From positions 24,350 through 88,349 of the forward strand of contig JBDWQQ010000135.1 in NCBI GenBank assembly GCA_039986455.1: a stretch of 64,000 nt of DNA, written 5' to 3'. Positions 35,960 to 44,415 of the stretch are shown in pieces (the stretch's first letter is position 1; every line of letters starts with the position of its first letter). Origin of the DNA: Halioglobus sp039986455 (GTDB lineage Bacteria > Pseudomonadota > Gammaproteobacteria > Pseudomonadales > Halieaceae). The notes beneath the pieces were generated by a model. The model did no database searches and was not told the origin of the DNA. It saw only the letters and a list, made by a program, of their open reading frames with translations. Made by a program: the position numbers and the translations under genes.

Positions 35960-36021
35960 TCTCTCTCATGCATCCGCGGTTCATTCTACGTCATTATTGA
36001 CGGCTTTGAGCTAGCTGCAGA

Positions 36022-36050
36022 TTGACAAAGACAGGGCTCCCGCCCACAAT
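36022..36050 (+). promoter_or_regulatory. promoter for the cobalamin operon
   Basis: TTGACA at 36022-36027, a 17-base spacer and CACAAT at 36045-36050. The -35 is perfect, the -10 matches 4 of 6. Start of transcription near 36057 would place the whole riboswitch in the leader. Confidence 0.55.
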
Positions 36051-36057
36051 TTGGCCC

Positions 36058-36182
36058 GTACCAGGTGCCCACCATAGTATGCGCTAAGGGGTGGGTTAAA
36101 TGGGAAGTGTGGTGAAACACCACCGCTGCCCCCGCAACGGTAAACAGTCAGCGACTGTGAGCCCGATACCTGCCTGGATATT
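36058..36182 (+). ncRNA. cobalamin (AdoCbl) riboswitch
   Basis: The leader holds the conserved elements in order: AGGT at 36064-36067 (5' half of the closing helix), GGGAAGTGTGGTG at about 36100-36112, the B12 box GCTGCCCCCGCAACGGTAA (about 36125-36143), and GAGCCCGATACCTGCC ending near 36175 (3' half). It is directly upstream of cobO, cobQ, btuC, btuD and btuF. Adenosylcobalamin binding should reduce expression of the operon, by hiding the ribosome site or by termination; the exact expression platform between 36183 and 36286 is not clear and no T-run is seen. Confidence 0.92.
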
Positions 36183-36286
36183 GCACCGATGAGGCGGAGG
36201 GCTTCATTAAAGGTCGCTCGATTCCCTATCGCGTTCCCTGATTCCCTCCCTCGATTGCCCACAAGCAGGCCATTTTGAGGACCCGT
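36183..36286 (+). other. riboswitch expression platform and cobO leader
   Basis: This stretch follows the riboswitch and holds three near copies of ATTCCC (36219-36225, 36241-36246 and nearby) and the cobO Shine-Dalgarno GAGG at 36276-36280. No strong hairpin with T-run is present, so control is likely translational. No gene. Confidence 0.45.
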
Positions 36287-36895
36287 ATGAGTGACGAAAA
36301 AAAGAACGCTAAGCATAAAGCTTCCATGGTTAAGCAAAAGGCCAATGTCGATTCCCACATTGAAGCGGCCGATGAAGAACGCGGCGTTGCGATTCTTCTA
36401 ACCGGCAACGGAAAAGGCAAGTCCAGTTCAGCCTTCGGCATGGTGATGCGAGCGCTCGGGTACGGCCACAAGGTGGGCGTTATCCAATTCATCAAGGGGC
36501 AGCAGCTCTCAGGTGAAGAAATCTATCTTCGAGAGCAATGCCCAAAGGTCGATTTCTACCAAATGGGCACGGGCTTCACCTGGGACACCCAGGACCGTGA
36601 AGGGGACATAAAAGCCGCTGAAAAAACCTGGTCGGTTGCGCTACCGATGCTAAGAGACGCCAGCTATGACCTGGTCGTGCTCGATGAAATTACTTACATG
36701 CTGGCCTACAAGTATCTACCTGAAGAGGAAATACTGGAAGCCATCGCCAACCGTCCCCACAATCAAAGCGTCGTCGTGACTGGCCGCGGTGGAGGCTCAG
36801 CTCTGCAAGAAATCATGGACACGGTGTCTGAAGTTAAAGAAGTCAAACATGCGTTTCAGGCAGGCATCAAAGCCAGATTGGGTGTGGACTACTGA
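36287..36895 (+). CDS. cobO: cob(I)yrinic acid a,c-diamide adenosyltransferase
   Basis: A 202-residue ATP:corrinoid adenosyltransferase (CobA/BtuR family) that adds the 5'-deoxyadenosyl group to cobalt. Its P-loop is GNGKGKSSSAFGMVMRALG, then IQFIKGQQLSGEE, and LVVLDEITYMLAYKYL with Walker-B-like LDE. The N-terminal 30 residues are charged. First gene of the B12 operon; ATG at 36287 follows GAGG. It can serve both de novo synthesis and salvage; here salvage is suggested by the uptake genes. Confidence 0.93.
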   Translation: MSDEKKNAKHKASMVKQKANVDSHIEAADEERGVAILLTGNGKGKSSSAFGMVMRALGYGHKVGVIQFIKGQQLSGEEIYLREQCPKVDFYQMGTGFTWDTQDREGDIKAAEKTWSVALPMLRDASYDLVVLDEITYMLAYKYLPEEEILEAIANRPHNQSVVVTGRGGGSALQEIMDTVSEVKEVKHAFQAGIKARLGVDY

Positions 36896-36897
36896 GA

Positions 36898-38358
36898 ATG
36901 CCGACGGCGCTCATGATCCAGGGTACAACGTCCGACGCGGGAAAAAGTGTGCTGGTCACCGGCTTATGCCGCGTATTGGCCCGTCGCGGCATTCGCGTTG
37001 CACCCTTTAAACCCCAGAATATGTCACTCAATAGTGCGGTAACCCCCGATGGCGGCGAGATAGGCCGAGCACAAGCTTTGCAAGCCATCGCCTGCGGGAT
37101 TGCCCCTGATACCGACATGAACCCCGTGCTACTCAAGCCCACCAGCGACAAAGTCGCTCAAGTGGTCCTTAATGGTAAGCCTGCACAAAACATGGATGCC
37201 ATCGATTATCACCAATACAAGTCGCTCGCCATGCACACCGTTATGGGCGCCTGGCGCAGACTGGGCGACAAGCACGATGCCGTCATTATCGAGGGCGCTG
37301 GCAGCCCCGCAGAGATCAACCTCAGAGATCGCGATGTCGCCAATATGGGCTTTGCCGAGGAAGCTGATGTTCCCGTTGTTATTGTTGCCGATATTGATCG
37401 CGGCGGTGTTTTCGCGCATTTAACCGGCACTCTGGATCTGCTCTCTGATACGGAACAGGCCCGGGTACGTGGATTTATTATCAACCGCTTTCGCGGCGAT
37501 ATTACGCTGCTGGAATCGGGGCTGGAGTGGCTTGAGCAGAGAACCGGTAAACCGGTTCTTGGTGTCATTCCCTACTTACACAACTTACAACTGGACGCGG
37601 AAGATGCGATTGATACGGCCCAGTTAGAAAAGGAAGAACACTGCCTTCGTATTGTCATACCAGTGCTCCCGCGAATCTCTAACCACACGGATTTCGACAG
37701 TTTAAGAGTGCACCCTCAAGTCGAACTGCATTACATCGGCCAGCACCAAGCCCCACCACCGGCCGACCTGGTCATTTTGCCAGGGAGCAAAAATGTGCGG
37801 GAGGATTTGCAGTGGCTCAAAGACAATGGCTGGCCAACTTACTTAAGCAAGCATTTACGCTATGACGGTAAAGTACTGGGAATCTGCGGTGGATTGCAGA
37901 TGTTAGGGCATACCCTTAATGACCCGGACGGGATTGAAAGCGCACCGGGAACCAGCGCAGGTCTGGACTTATTGGGCCTGAAAACTACGCTAAAGCCCGG
38001 TAAAACACTGCAAGAAATAAACGGCCGCCTGACAAACCTCGATGTCGCAATTGCAGGCTATGAAATTCACTGTGGTGATTCCGTGTTAGACCCAGGAGTG
38101 ATTCCCTTCGCCGCGCTTGATGACGGGAGGAGCGACGGGGCAATCTCCGCGGATGACCAAGTCGCCGGAACCTACCTCCACGGCCTTTTTGACGAACCTA
38201 AGGCCTGCGCCTCCCTGCTGGCGTGGGCCGGACTTGAGAATGCCAAAGGTATCGACCGAGACCAAATACGCGAGCGTGAAATTGAGCGTCTGGCCGACTG
38301 TCTCGAAAGCCACCTTGATATGACCCAACTCTTTCCCCAATGGTTTAGTGCCGCGTGA
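36898..38358 (+). CDS. cobQ: cobyric acid synthase
   Basis: A 486-residue amidotransferase that amidates four carboxyl groups of adenosylcobyrinic acid a,c-diamide with glutamine and ATP. The ATP-binding domain shows MIQGTTSDAGKSVLVTGLCR, the glutaminase domain GICGGLQMLG (nucleophile cysteine) and GTYLHGLF with the catalytic histidine. Starts two bases after the cobO stop. Its end overlaps the btuC GTG. Confidence 0.95.
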   Translation: MPTALMIQGTTSDAGKSVLVTGLCRVLARRGIRVAPFKPQNMSLNSAVTPDGGEIGRAQALQAIACGIAPDTDMNPVLLKPTSDKVAQVVLNGKPAQNMDAIDYHQYKSLAMHTVMGAWRRLGDKHDAVIIEGAGSPAEINLRDRDVANMGFAEEADVPVVIVADIDRGGVFAHLTGTLDLLSDTEQARVRGFIINRFRGDITLLESGLEWLEQRTGKPVLGVIPYLHNLQLDAEDAIDTAQLEKEEHCLRIVIPVLPRISNHTDFDSLRVHPQVELHYIGQHQAPPPADLVILPGSKNVREDLQWLKDNGWPTYLSKHLRYDGKVLGICGGLQMLGHTLNDPDGIESAPGTSAGLDLLGLKTTLKPGKTLQEINGRLTNLDVAIAGYEIHCGDSVLDPGVIPFAALDDGRSDGAISADDQVAGTYLHGLFDEPKACASLLAWAGLENAKGIDRDQIREREIERLADCLESHLDMTQLFPQWFSAA

Positions 38359-39389
38359 GCCGCGATAGAAAAATCATGGCCCGGCAGCTACTGGCACTGC
38401 TTTATTTTTTGCTGCCCTTGTCACTACTCGCCGCTCTCGCATTAGGTAGCATCAATATCACCATGGGCGAAAGCTTGCGGGCGATTAGCCAGTTGTTTCA
38501 ACAATCTAACGATCAGGCTGCTGTAATCATCGGTCAGATTCGTTTACCCCGTGCGCTACTTGCAGCGCTGGTAGGTGCCATGTTGGGAATCAGTGGCGCC
38601 GCAATGCAGGGTATTTTCCGCAACCCTTTAGCTGACCCTTCATTGATCGGTGTGACCGCAGGCGCTTCGTTAGGCGCAAGCTTAATGATCGCGAGTGCCG
38701 GAGGCTGGATCGTTGGGCTGGGTGGGTTAGGTCTGATCTCTCTCGGCGCGTTCATCGGCGGTGTGCTAGCTGTCATGATCGTCTATCGATTAGCAAACTC
38801 GGAGCAAGGCACGTCGGTAGCGACCATGCTGTTAGCGGGAATCGCGATAACGGCACTAGCCGGCGCTATGAATAATATTCTGGAACTTTTCTCTTCCAAT
38901 GAAGTGCTTCGGCGAATTAGCTTATGGCGCATGGGAGGGCTGGATGGCGCCGACTATCAGCGCGTGGGGGCAGCTCTTGCCGTTTGCCTGGTGGTGGTAG
39001 TTGCCCTACCCCGCTATGCGACAGCTCTCAACGCATTGTTATTGGGCGAGTCTGAAGCCCGCTATCTGGGCATTAACGTTGAGAAAACCAAAACCAGGAT
39101 TATCGTTCTGGTGGCCGTTGGAGTGGGAACCTCGGTCGCATTGGCGGGCACCATCGCCTTCGTCGGGCTGGTTATCCCCCATATCGTGCGCCTATTAATT
39201 GGCCCAGACCACCGCTACATGTTACCCGCCTCTGCTCTCGCCGGCGCCTCACTGTTAGTGAGTGCAGACATCGTCGCCCGCACATTAATTGCTCCCACAG
39301 AGTTGCCCGTGGGTATCGTTACCGCATTCATCGGCGTGCCGTTCTTTATTTCTCTCTTACATCGCCGCAGCGATTACGGAATGCAGTGA
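38355..39389 (+). CDS. btuC: vitamin B12 ABC transporter permease
   Basis: A 344-residue FecCD/BtuC-type permease with about ten membrane helices. Family motifs: RLPRALLAALVGAMLGISGA, GIFRNPLADPSLIGVTAGAS, RYLGINVEKTK (coupling with the ATPase) and AFVGLVIPHIVRLL. GTG at 38355 overlaps the cobQ stop as GTGA. With BtuD and BtuF and the riboswitch, a cobalamin substrate is strongly implied, though siderophore permeases share the fold. Confidence 0.9.
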   Translation: MSRDRKIMARQLLALLYFLLPLSLLAALALGSINITMGESLRAISQLFQQSNDQAAVIIGQIRLPRALLAALVGAMLGISGAAMQGIFRNPLADPSLIGVTAGASLGASLMIASAGGWIVGLGGLGLISLGAFIGGVLAVMIVYRLANSEQGTSVATMLLAGIAITALAGAMNNILELFSSNEVLRRISLWRMGGLDGADYQRVGAALAVCLVVVVALPRYATALNALLLGESEARYLGINVEKTKTRIIVLVAVGVGTSVALAGTIAFVGLVIPHIVRLLIGPDHRYMLPASALAGASLLVSADIVARTLIAPTELPVGIVTAFIGVPFFISLLHRRSDYGMQ

Positions 39390-40168
39390 TGAACATACTG
39401 TCACTGAATGCCCTATGCGCAGCGCCCTATGGCAGCCCGCTGCTCGAAGATATTTCTTTTAACCTGGAGGCCGGTCAGGTGCTGGGTTTGATGGGACCCA
39501 ACGGCGCTGGAAAAAGCAGCCTGCTGCACTGCATTGCAGGAGGCGTCGGAATAAGCTCTGGAGAGCTTTCGCTATTAGGACGCCCGCTCGCCGAATGGCA
39601 GCCGCTGTCCCGAGCTCGAACACTTGCTATGCAGGTTCAAAATTCTGCGCTGAATTTCCCCTTCTCCGTAGAAGAGGTCATCATGCTAGGGCGGACTCCC
39701 CATGCCTCTGGAAACGACTGTGATCAACACGTGCTCACTGAAGTCATGGCCGCTACCGATACCACCGAGTTCAGGCACCGCCCCTATACTCAACTATCCG
39801 GGGGCGAAAAACAGCGCGTGCAACTTGCCAGAGCGGTGGCACAAATTTGGCGTGAAGAAGATGCTGCGGGAAGGCTATTACTTCTGGATGAGCCAAACTC
39901 TGCTTTGGACCTATCGCACCAGCAAATGATTCTTGCGCTTGTTTCTAAACTTGCCAGGAAAGGTTGTGCCATTATTCTTGCAACCCACGATTTCAATCTT
40001 TTATCGGCTCATGCAGACCGCTTGCTAGTCATGCGTCAAGGCAGACAACACCAATTTGGTGCGCCAATGGAGGTACTGACTCCCGCACTTTTCCAGGACG
40101 TGTTTGATGTGCAAGTCTTAATTCAAGCGCACCCTGATAACCAGTCACCGCTAGTGGTTCACCGCTAA
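39389..40168 (+). CDS. btuD: vitamin B12 ABC transporter ATP-binding protein
   Basis: A 259-residue ABC ATPase: Walker A GPNGAGKSSLL, Q-loop MQVQNSALNFPFSVEEVI, signature LSGGEKQRVQLARA, Walker B LLLLDEPNSALD and H-loop ATHDFNLL. Asparagine replaces the usual threonine of DEPTSALD. ATG at 39389 overlaps the btuC stop TGA as TGATG. It powers cobalamin import with BtuC. Confidence 0.93.
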   Translation: MNILSLNALCAAPYGSPLLEDISFNLEAGQVLGLMGPNGAGKSSLLHCIAGGVGISSGELSLLGRPLAEWQPLSRARTLAMQVQNSALNFPFSVEEVIMLGRTPHASGNDCDQHVLTEVMAATDTTEFRHRPYTQLSGGEKQRVQLARAVAQIWREEDAAGRLLLLDEPNSALDLSHQQMILALVSKLARKGCAIILATHDFNLLSAHADRLLVMRQGRQHQFGAPMEVLTPALFQDVFDVQVLIQAHPDNQSPLVVHR

Positions 40169-41046
40169 TGTATCGCTTCCTCATCGCAATGATCGCCATC
40201 GTCTGTAGCACGCAAACGACGGCAGGTCCGAGGGTGATTGATTCTCTCGGCCGAGAAGTAACACTGGAAAAGCCTGCAGAGTCGATCATAGGGTTAGCGC
40301 CCCATATTGTGGAAAACCTATACAGTGCTGGCGCCGGAGAAAAGCTCATTGGAGCCGTGAGCTACAGCGACTACCCCGAGGAGGCCACCGCGCTTCCTCA
40401 GGTAGGCAGCGCCTATGCCTGGAGCCTTGAATCGGTGGTCGCGCTTGCGCCTGATCTGGTCGTACTCTGGGGTTCGGGCAACGGATCCAGCGCCCTGTCT
40501 CAGCTTGAACGCTTGGGAATAACAGTCTATGTCAGCGAGCCCAGGACGATTGCAGATATCGCTGACAGCATCCGCGACTTCGGCACGCTTGCAGGCACAG
40601 AGGCGAATGCCGAGCAGAGCGCAGCTAGATTTGAACATGTGATGGAAACACTGCAAGCAGATTACCAGCGTGACAATAAACTTCGCGTTTTCTACCAGAT
40701 ATGGAACAAGCCGCTGCAAACCATTAACGGAGAGCATATGATTAGCCAGGTGATTGAGCTCTGCGGTGGCATCAACGTATTCGAATCAGAAGCACAACTG
40801 GCGCCTCGCATAAGCTTGGAATCCGTACTCGACATTAACCCTGATGCGATTGTGGCCAGTGGCATGGGAAAGGCTCGCCCAGAATGGCTGGACGACTGGA
40901 AGCAATACGGCAGTTTACGCGCAGTTCAGCAAGGTGCCCTGCTACACGTTCATCCCGATCTTATTCAAAGACCCACTGTCCGCATTGCCCAGGGGGCGAC
41001 CGATCTATGCAGTCAGTTGGACCACGTACGCACTGAGCTGCCTTAA
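40168..41046 (+). CDS. btuF: periplasmic vitamin B12-binding protein
   Basis: A 292-residue exported protein with signal peptide FLIAMIAIVCSTQTTA. The class III binding-protein fold is seen in RVIDSLGREVTLEKPAESII, IGAVSYSDYPEEA and a C-terminal ATDLCSQL. It delivers cobalamin to BtuCD. ATG overlaps the btuD stop by one base. The TAA stop shares 41043-41046 with the convergent sstT gene. No BtuB receptor gene sits in this operon; either TonB receptor in the window is not obviously linked. Confidence 0.87.
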   Translation: MYRFLIAMIAIVCSTQTTAGPRVIDSLGREVTLEKPAESIIGLAPHIVENLYSAGAGEKLIGAVSYSDYPEEATALPQVGSAYAWSLESVVALAPDLVVLWGSGNGSSALSQLERLGITVYVSEPRTIADIADSIRDFGTLAGTEANAEQSAARFEHVMETLQADYQRDNKLRVFYQIWNKPLQTINGEHMISQVIELCGGINVFESEAQLAPRISLESVLDINPDAIVASGMGKARPEWLDDWKQYGSLRAVQQGALLHVHPDLIQRPTVRIAQGATDLCSQLDHVRTELP

Positions 41047-42254
41047 GACTTTGCGATAGACTCATCATCAACGCTCCAGCGATCAACCGCATAGGTATAG
41101 ACCACATCGGTGCTGGAGTTTAGCGCCGTTTCAGCAGAGTCCTGAACCACACTGATAATAAAGCCTACCGCCACCACTTGCATGGAGACATCGAGGGGAA
41201 TACCAAACAGTGAACAAGCCAGGGGAATCAACAGCAAACTCCCCGACGGCACGCCACTGGCACCACAGGCAGATAGTGCGCTAATGGCACACAACAACAG
41301 CGCAGTCGGCAGCGATACTTCTATGCCCAATGTATTGGCAGCCGCCAGCGTGAGCGTGGTAATTGTGATCGCCGCACCCGTCATATTGACCGTGGCACCC
41401 ACGGGAATCGAGACGGTATACAATTCTTCGCTAATACCCAGCTTTTTCGCCAGGTTCAGGTTCACCGGAATGTTAGCCGCCGAACTGCGAGTGAAGAAGG
41501 CGGTGATGCCCGACTCTTCCAGACAGCGAAACACAATGGGATACGGGTTAGTTCGAGTGAGAAAAAAAACCAGTATCGGATTGACAACCAATGCCATCAC
41601 CAGCATCGCGGCAACCAAAAGTACGGCGAGGTTGGCATAGTTCGCCAGCGCTTCAAGACCCACGGTCGCTACAGTTACGCACACCAAACCGAAAATACCG
41701 ATGGGTGCCAAGCGAATAACGTATCGTACAATCTGGCTGACGCCCTCTGCCAATACTGCGAGGTTTTCCTTAAAAGGCGCCGGGGCTGATCGAAAGCTAA
41801 CGCCCAAAAGCACAGCCCAGGTTAGACAGCCTAGAAAGTTCCCGGTTAACAACGCATTGATCGGGTTATCGATTAGCTTGAAAAGCACATCGCTTAAGAC
41901 AGACCCGACCGCTTCTGGAGGTGCGCCATCAGCTGCCCCGCTCAGGGTAATGGTTTGCGGAAACAATTGACTGAGCACTAACGCGACCAGCGCCGCGCTG
42001 ATCATTCCTATCACGTAAAGGCACAAGACCATGAGCGTTCGACGACCATCGCTACCGCTCTCATGCCGGTTGGCGATAGCCGACATAACGAGCACTAACA
42101 CCAGCAGAGGCGCGACCGCTTTGAGCATGCCCACAAACAGCTGTCCAAACAGCCCCAGCGACTTTCCCACCTCGGGGAACAAGACCCCGGTGATTGCCCC
42201 TAAAACCACACCGATCAGAATCTGCGGCACCAGCCCCAACTCAGTCACTTTCAT
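41043..42254 (-). CDS. sstT: serine/threonine:Na+ symporter (DAACS family)
   Basis: A 403-residue dicarboxylate/amino acid:cation symporter of the SstT kind with eight membrane helices and two hairpin loops: TRSSAANIPVNLNLAKKLG is the serine-rich HP1 loop, PVGATVNMTGAAI the TM7 NMTGAA motif, and GASGVPSGSLLLIPLA the HP2 loop. It should import serine and threonine with sodium. Start ATG at 42254, after AAGGTGAG; a GTG at 42266 would be alternative. Convergent with btuF. Confidence 0.9.
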   Translation of the reverse strand: MKVTELGLVPQILIGVVLGAITGVLFPEVGKSLGLFGQLFVGMLKAVAPLLVLVLVMSAIANRHESGSDGRRTLMVLCLYVIGMISAALVALVLSQLFPQTITLSGAADGAPPEAVGSVLSDVLFKLIDNPINALLTGNFLGCLTWAVLLGVSFRSAPAPFKENLAVLAEGVSQIVRYVIRLAPIGIFGLVCVTVATVGLEALANYANLAVLLVAAMLVMALVVNPILVFFLTRTNPYPIVFRCLEESGITAFFTRSSAANIPVNLNLAKKLGISEELYTVSIPVGATVNMTGAAITITTLTLAAANTLGIEVSLPTALLLCAISALSACGASGVPSGSLLLIPLACSLFGIPLDVSMQVVAVGFIISVVQDSAETALNSSTDVVYTYAVDRWSVDDESIAKS

Positions 42255-42393
42255 ACTGTCTCTCACCTTAACTATTATTGTTCTGCGGACTCACTATAAC
42301 GTGAAAAAAGCTCCTCAGCATATAGGGCGCCTTGCAGGCTTCACAGGTTTTGCTAAGCTCAGCTAGCCCTGATGACTCTACTAGGAATCTAAA

Positions 42394-43668
42394 ATGAAAC
42401 CAGAAACTATTGCCCTGCACGCAGGATTTGAGGGAGATCCCGCTACCAACGCGGCGACGACGCCCATCTATCAGACCACCTCATTTACATTCGACAACAC
42501 TCAGCATGGTGCCGATCTGTTCAACCTAGCGACGCCCGGCAACATATACAGTCGTATTATGAATCCCACCAATGCGGTCCTGGAAGCAAGACTGACGGAG
42601 CTGGAGGGCGGTGTTGGCGCACTCACAGTCGCCTCGGGCATGGCTGCCATTCGCTATGCCATCGAAGCCATTGCTGAAGTTGGCTGTAACATCGTCAGCA
42701 CATCGCAACTCTATGGCGGCACCTACAACCTGTTTGCGCATACCTTTCCCCGTCAGGGACTAGAAACGCGCTTCGCCGATGCCGACGACTATGAGAAGGT
42801 CAGGTCTTTAATTGATGAAAACACTCGCGCGCTTTTCTGTGAATCAATCGGTAACCCCGCGGGCAACGTGGTGGACATCCAGCAGTGGGCTGACATCGCC
42901 CATCAAGCCGGTGTGCCGCTGATCGTTGATAACACCGTGGCGACCCCACTGCTTTGCCGTGCGTTCGACCACGGCGCAGATATCGTTGTTCACTCGCTCA
43001 CAAAATACATTGGCGGGCACGGCACAACAATAGGGGGCGCTATCGTCGATTCGGGCAAATTTGATTGGGCTGCGCACCCTGAACGTTTTTCAGTAATGAC
43101 CACACCAGACCCTTCCTATCACGGTGTGGTTTATACCGAAGGTTTTGGTGAAGCCGCATTTATCGGCCGATGCCGAGTAGTCCCCCTTAGAAATACAGGG
43201 GCTGCGTTATCACCCCACAGCGCTTTCATGATTATGCAGGGCCTGGAAACGCTTACCCTGCGCATGAAACGACACTGTAAGAATGCGAAGAAGGTTGCCA
43301 AGTATCTGCAGCAACACCCTCAGGTGAAATGGGTTAATTATGCGGCGCTAAAAGACAGCCCCTATCGCGAGACCTGCGAAAAAATTTGCGGAGGTAAAGC
43401 CGCAGGCATCGTGAGTTTCGGCATTGAAGGAGGCATGGAGGCAGGCAGCAAGTTTATCGATGCGCTCCAGCTAATACTGCGACTGGTCAATATCGGTGAT
43501 GCCAAGTCTCTGGCCTGTCACCCCGCGAGTACCACGCACAGACAGCTCAATACAGAAGAACTGGCTGCAGCTGGCGTCAGCGAGGACATGGTTCGAATTT
43601 CAGTGGGCATTGAACATATCGACGATATCCTGGCTGACATTGAGCAAGCCCTTAGCGCGGCTAAATAA
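42394..43668 (+). CDS. metY: O-acetylhomoserine sulfhydrylase (MetY)
   Basis: A 424-residue PLP enzyme of the Cys/Met metabolism family. VASGMAAIRYAIEAI, LYGGTYNLFAHTF, IVDNTVATPLLCRAFDHGAD and HSLTKYIGGHGTTIGG (PLP-lysine at SLTKY) are seen; the length of about 425 residues, longer than MetB/MetC, points to MetY. It makes homocysteine directly from O-acetylhomoserine and sulfide. Fits the sulfur genes at 2.6-5.4 kb. Followed by a strong terminator. Confidence 0.92.
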   Translation: MKPETIALHAGFEGDPATNAATTPIYQTTSFTFDNTQHGADLFNLATPGNIYSRIMNPTNAVLEARLTELEGGVGALTVASGMAAIRYAIEAIAEVGCNIVSTSQLYGGTYNLFAHTFPRQGLETRFADADDYEKVRSLIDENTRALFCESIGNPAGNVVDIQQWADIAHQAGVPLIVDNTVATPLLCRAFDHGADIVVHSLTKYIGGHGTTIGGAIVDSGKFDWAAHPERFSVMTTPDPSYHGVVYTEGFGEAAFIGRCRVVPLRNTGAALSPHSAFMIMQGLETLTLRMKRHCKNAKKVAKYLQQHPQVKWVNYAALKDSPYRETCEKICGGKAAGIVSFGIEGGMEAGSKFIDALQLILRLVNIGDAKSLACHPASTTHRQLNTEELAAAGVSEDMVRISVGIEHIDDILADIEQALSAAK

Positions 43669-43674
43669 CCATCT

Positions 43675-43710
43675 AAAAAAGGCCCGGCATTAGCATGCCG
43701 GGCCTTTTTT
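43675..43710. terminator. bidirectional rho-independent terminator
   Basis: GGCCCGGCAT (43681-43690), loop TAGC, ATGCCGGGCC (43695-43704): ten perfect pairs, six T after (43705-43710) and six A before (43675-43680). It ends metY and also, on the other strand, the HxlR transcript. Confidence 0.93.
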
Positions 43711-43745
43711 ATTTCTCGCTTTATTCACAGGTAGTGGATAGGAGA

Positions 43746-44270
43746 CTACATCGATCGCTTCAGTAGTGGCGGTATCTCATCAAAAGATTCACCCTCGACC
43801 CGCAGCTGCTCCGCTAGTCCTTCCAGCGCTGGCCCCAACCGAGGCGTTACCTCTTCCGGGCGAAGCGGCTCATTGCATTCGCTACAGGTGAGTGTGGGCT
43901 GAGTTTTAGCCCCGCATTTTTGATGCACGTATTCCAGCGGGACGCCCTCGCCTTTGTCCATCCACTCATCGCCCCAGTGGGCCAGACTCATTAGCACAGG
44001 ATACAGCCCAAGCCCCTTGCGGGTCAGTCTGTACTCATGACGCAATGGGCGCTCGTTATAGGGCACCTTAACCAAAACACCGGCATCAACCAGTTTACTC
44101 AACCGCTCCGAGAGGCGGTGCCGGGTAATGCCCAGGTTACTCTGGAACTGATCAAACCTCCGGGTTCCAAGAAAAGCATCGCGAATGATAAGCATGGTCC
44201 AACGTTCCCCAACCACCGACAGTGAGCGGGCCACCGAGCATACCTGCTTATCTATATCGTCCCAGCGCAT
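43746..44270 (-). CDS. HxlR-family transcriptional regulator with C-terminal zinc-like knuckle
   Basis: A 174-residue regulator. The HxlR winged-helix (VGERWTMLIIRDAFLGTRRF, LGITRHRLSERLSKLVDAGV, RLTRKGLGLYPV) occupies residues 10-100. The tail has HQKCGAKTQPTLTCSECNEP, with cysteines spaced as C-x(9)-CxxC, which may bind zinc; this is common in a branch of this family. No target is apparent; it lies between metY and a TonB receptor. Confidence 0.87.
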   Translation of the reverse strand: MRWDDIDKQVCSVARSLSVVGERWTMLIIRDAFLGTRRFDQFQSNLGITRHRLSERLSKLVDAGVLVKVPYNERPLRHEYRLTRKGLGLYPVLMSLAHWGDEWMDKGEGVPLEYVHQKCGAKTQPTLTCSECNEPLRPEEVTPRLGPALEGLAEQLRVEGESFDEIPPLLKRSM

Positions 44271-44366
44271 GTTATCTCCATCATTTAGAACTCTACGATG
44301 AATTTAGCACATTCATTCTTAAATGGAACTATCTGCGCGGCAGTTCACCATGCAACCACCGGGCAC

Positions 44367-44395
44367 AAAAAAAGGGCGACTATTTTAGCCGCCCT
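44367..44395 (-). terminator. rho-independent terminator after second TonB receptor
   Basis: On the minus strand AGGGCGGCT (44395-44387), five-base loop, AGTCGCCCT (44381-44373), then six T (44372-44367). One pair is a G-U wobble. It ends the receptor transcript and stands before the HxlR gene. Confidence 0.85.
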
Positions 44396-44415
44396 CTTTT
44401 ACTGCTCATACTTCC

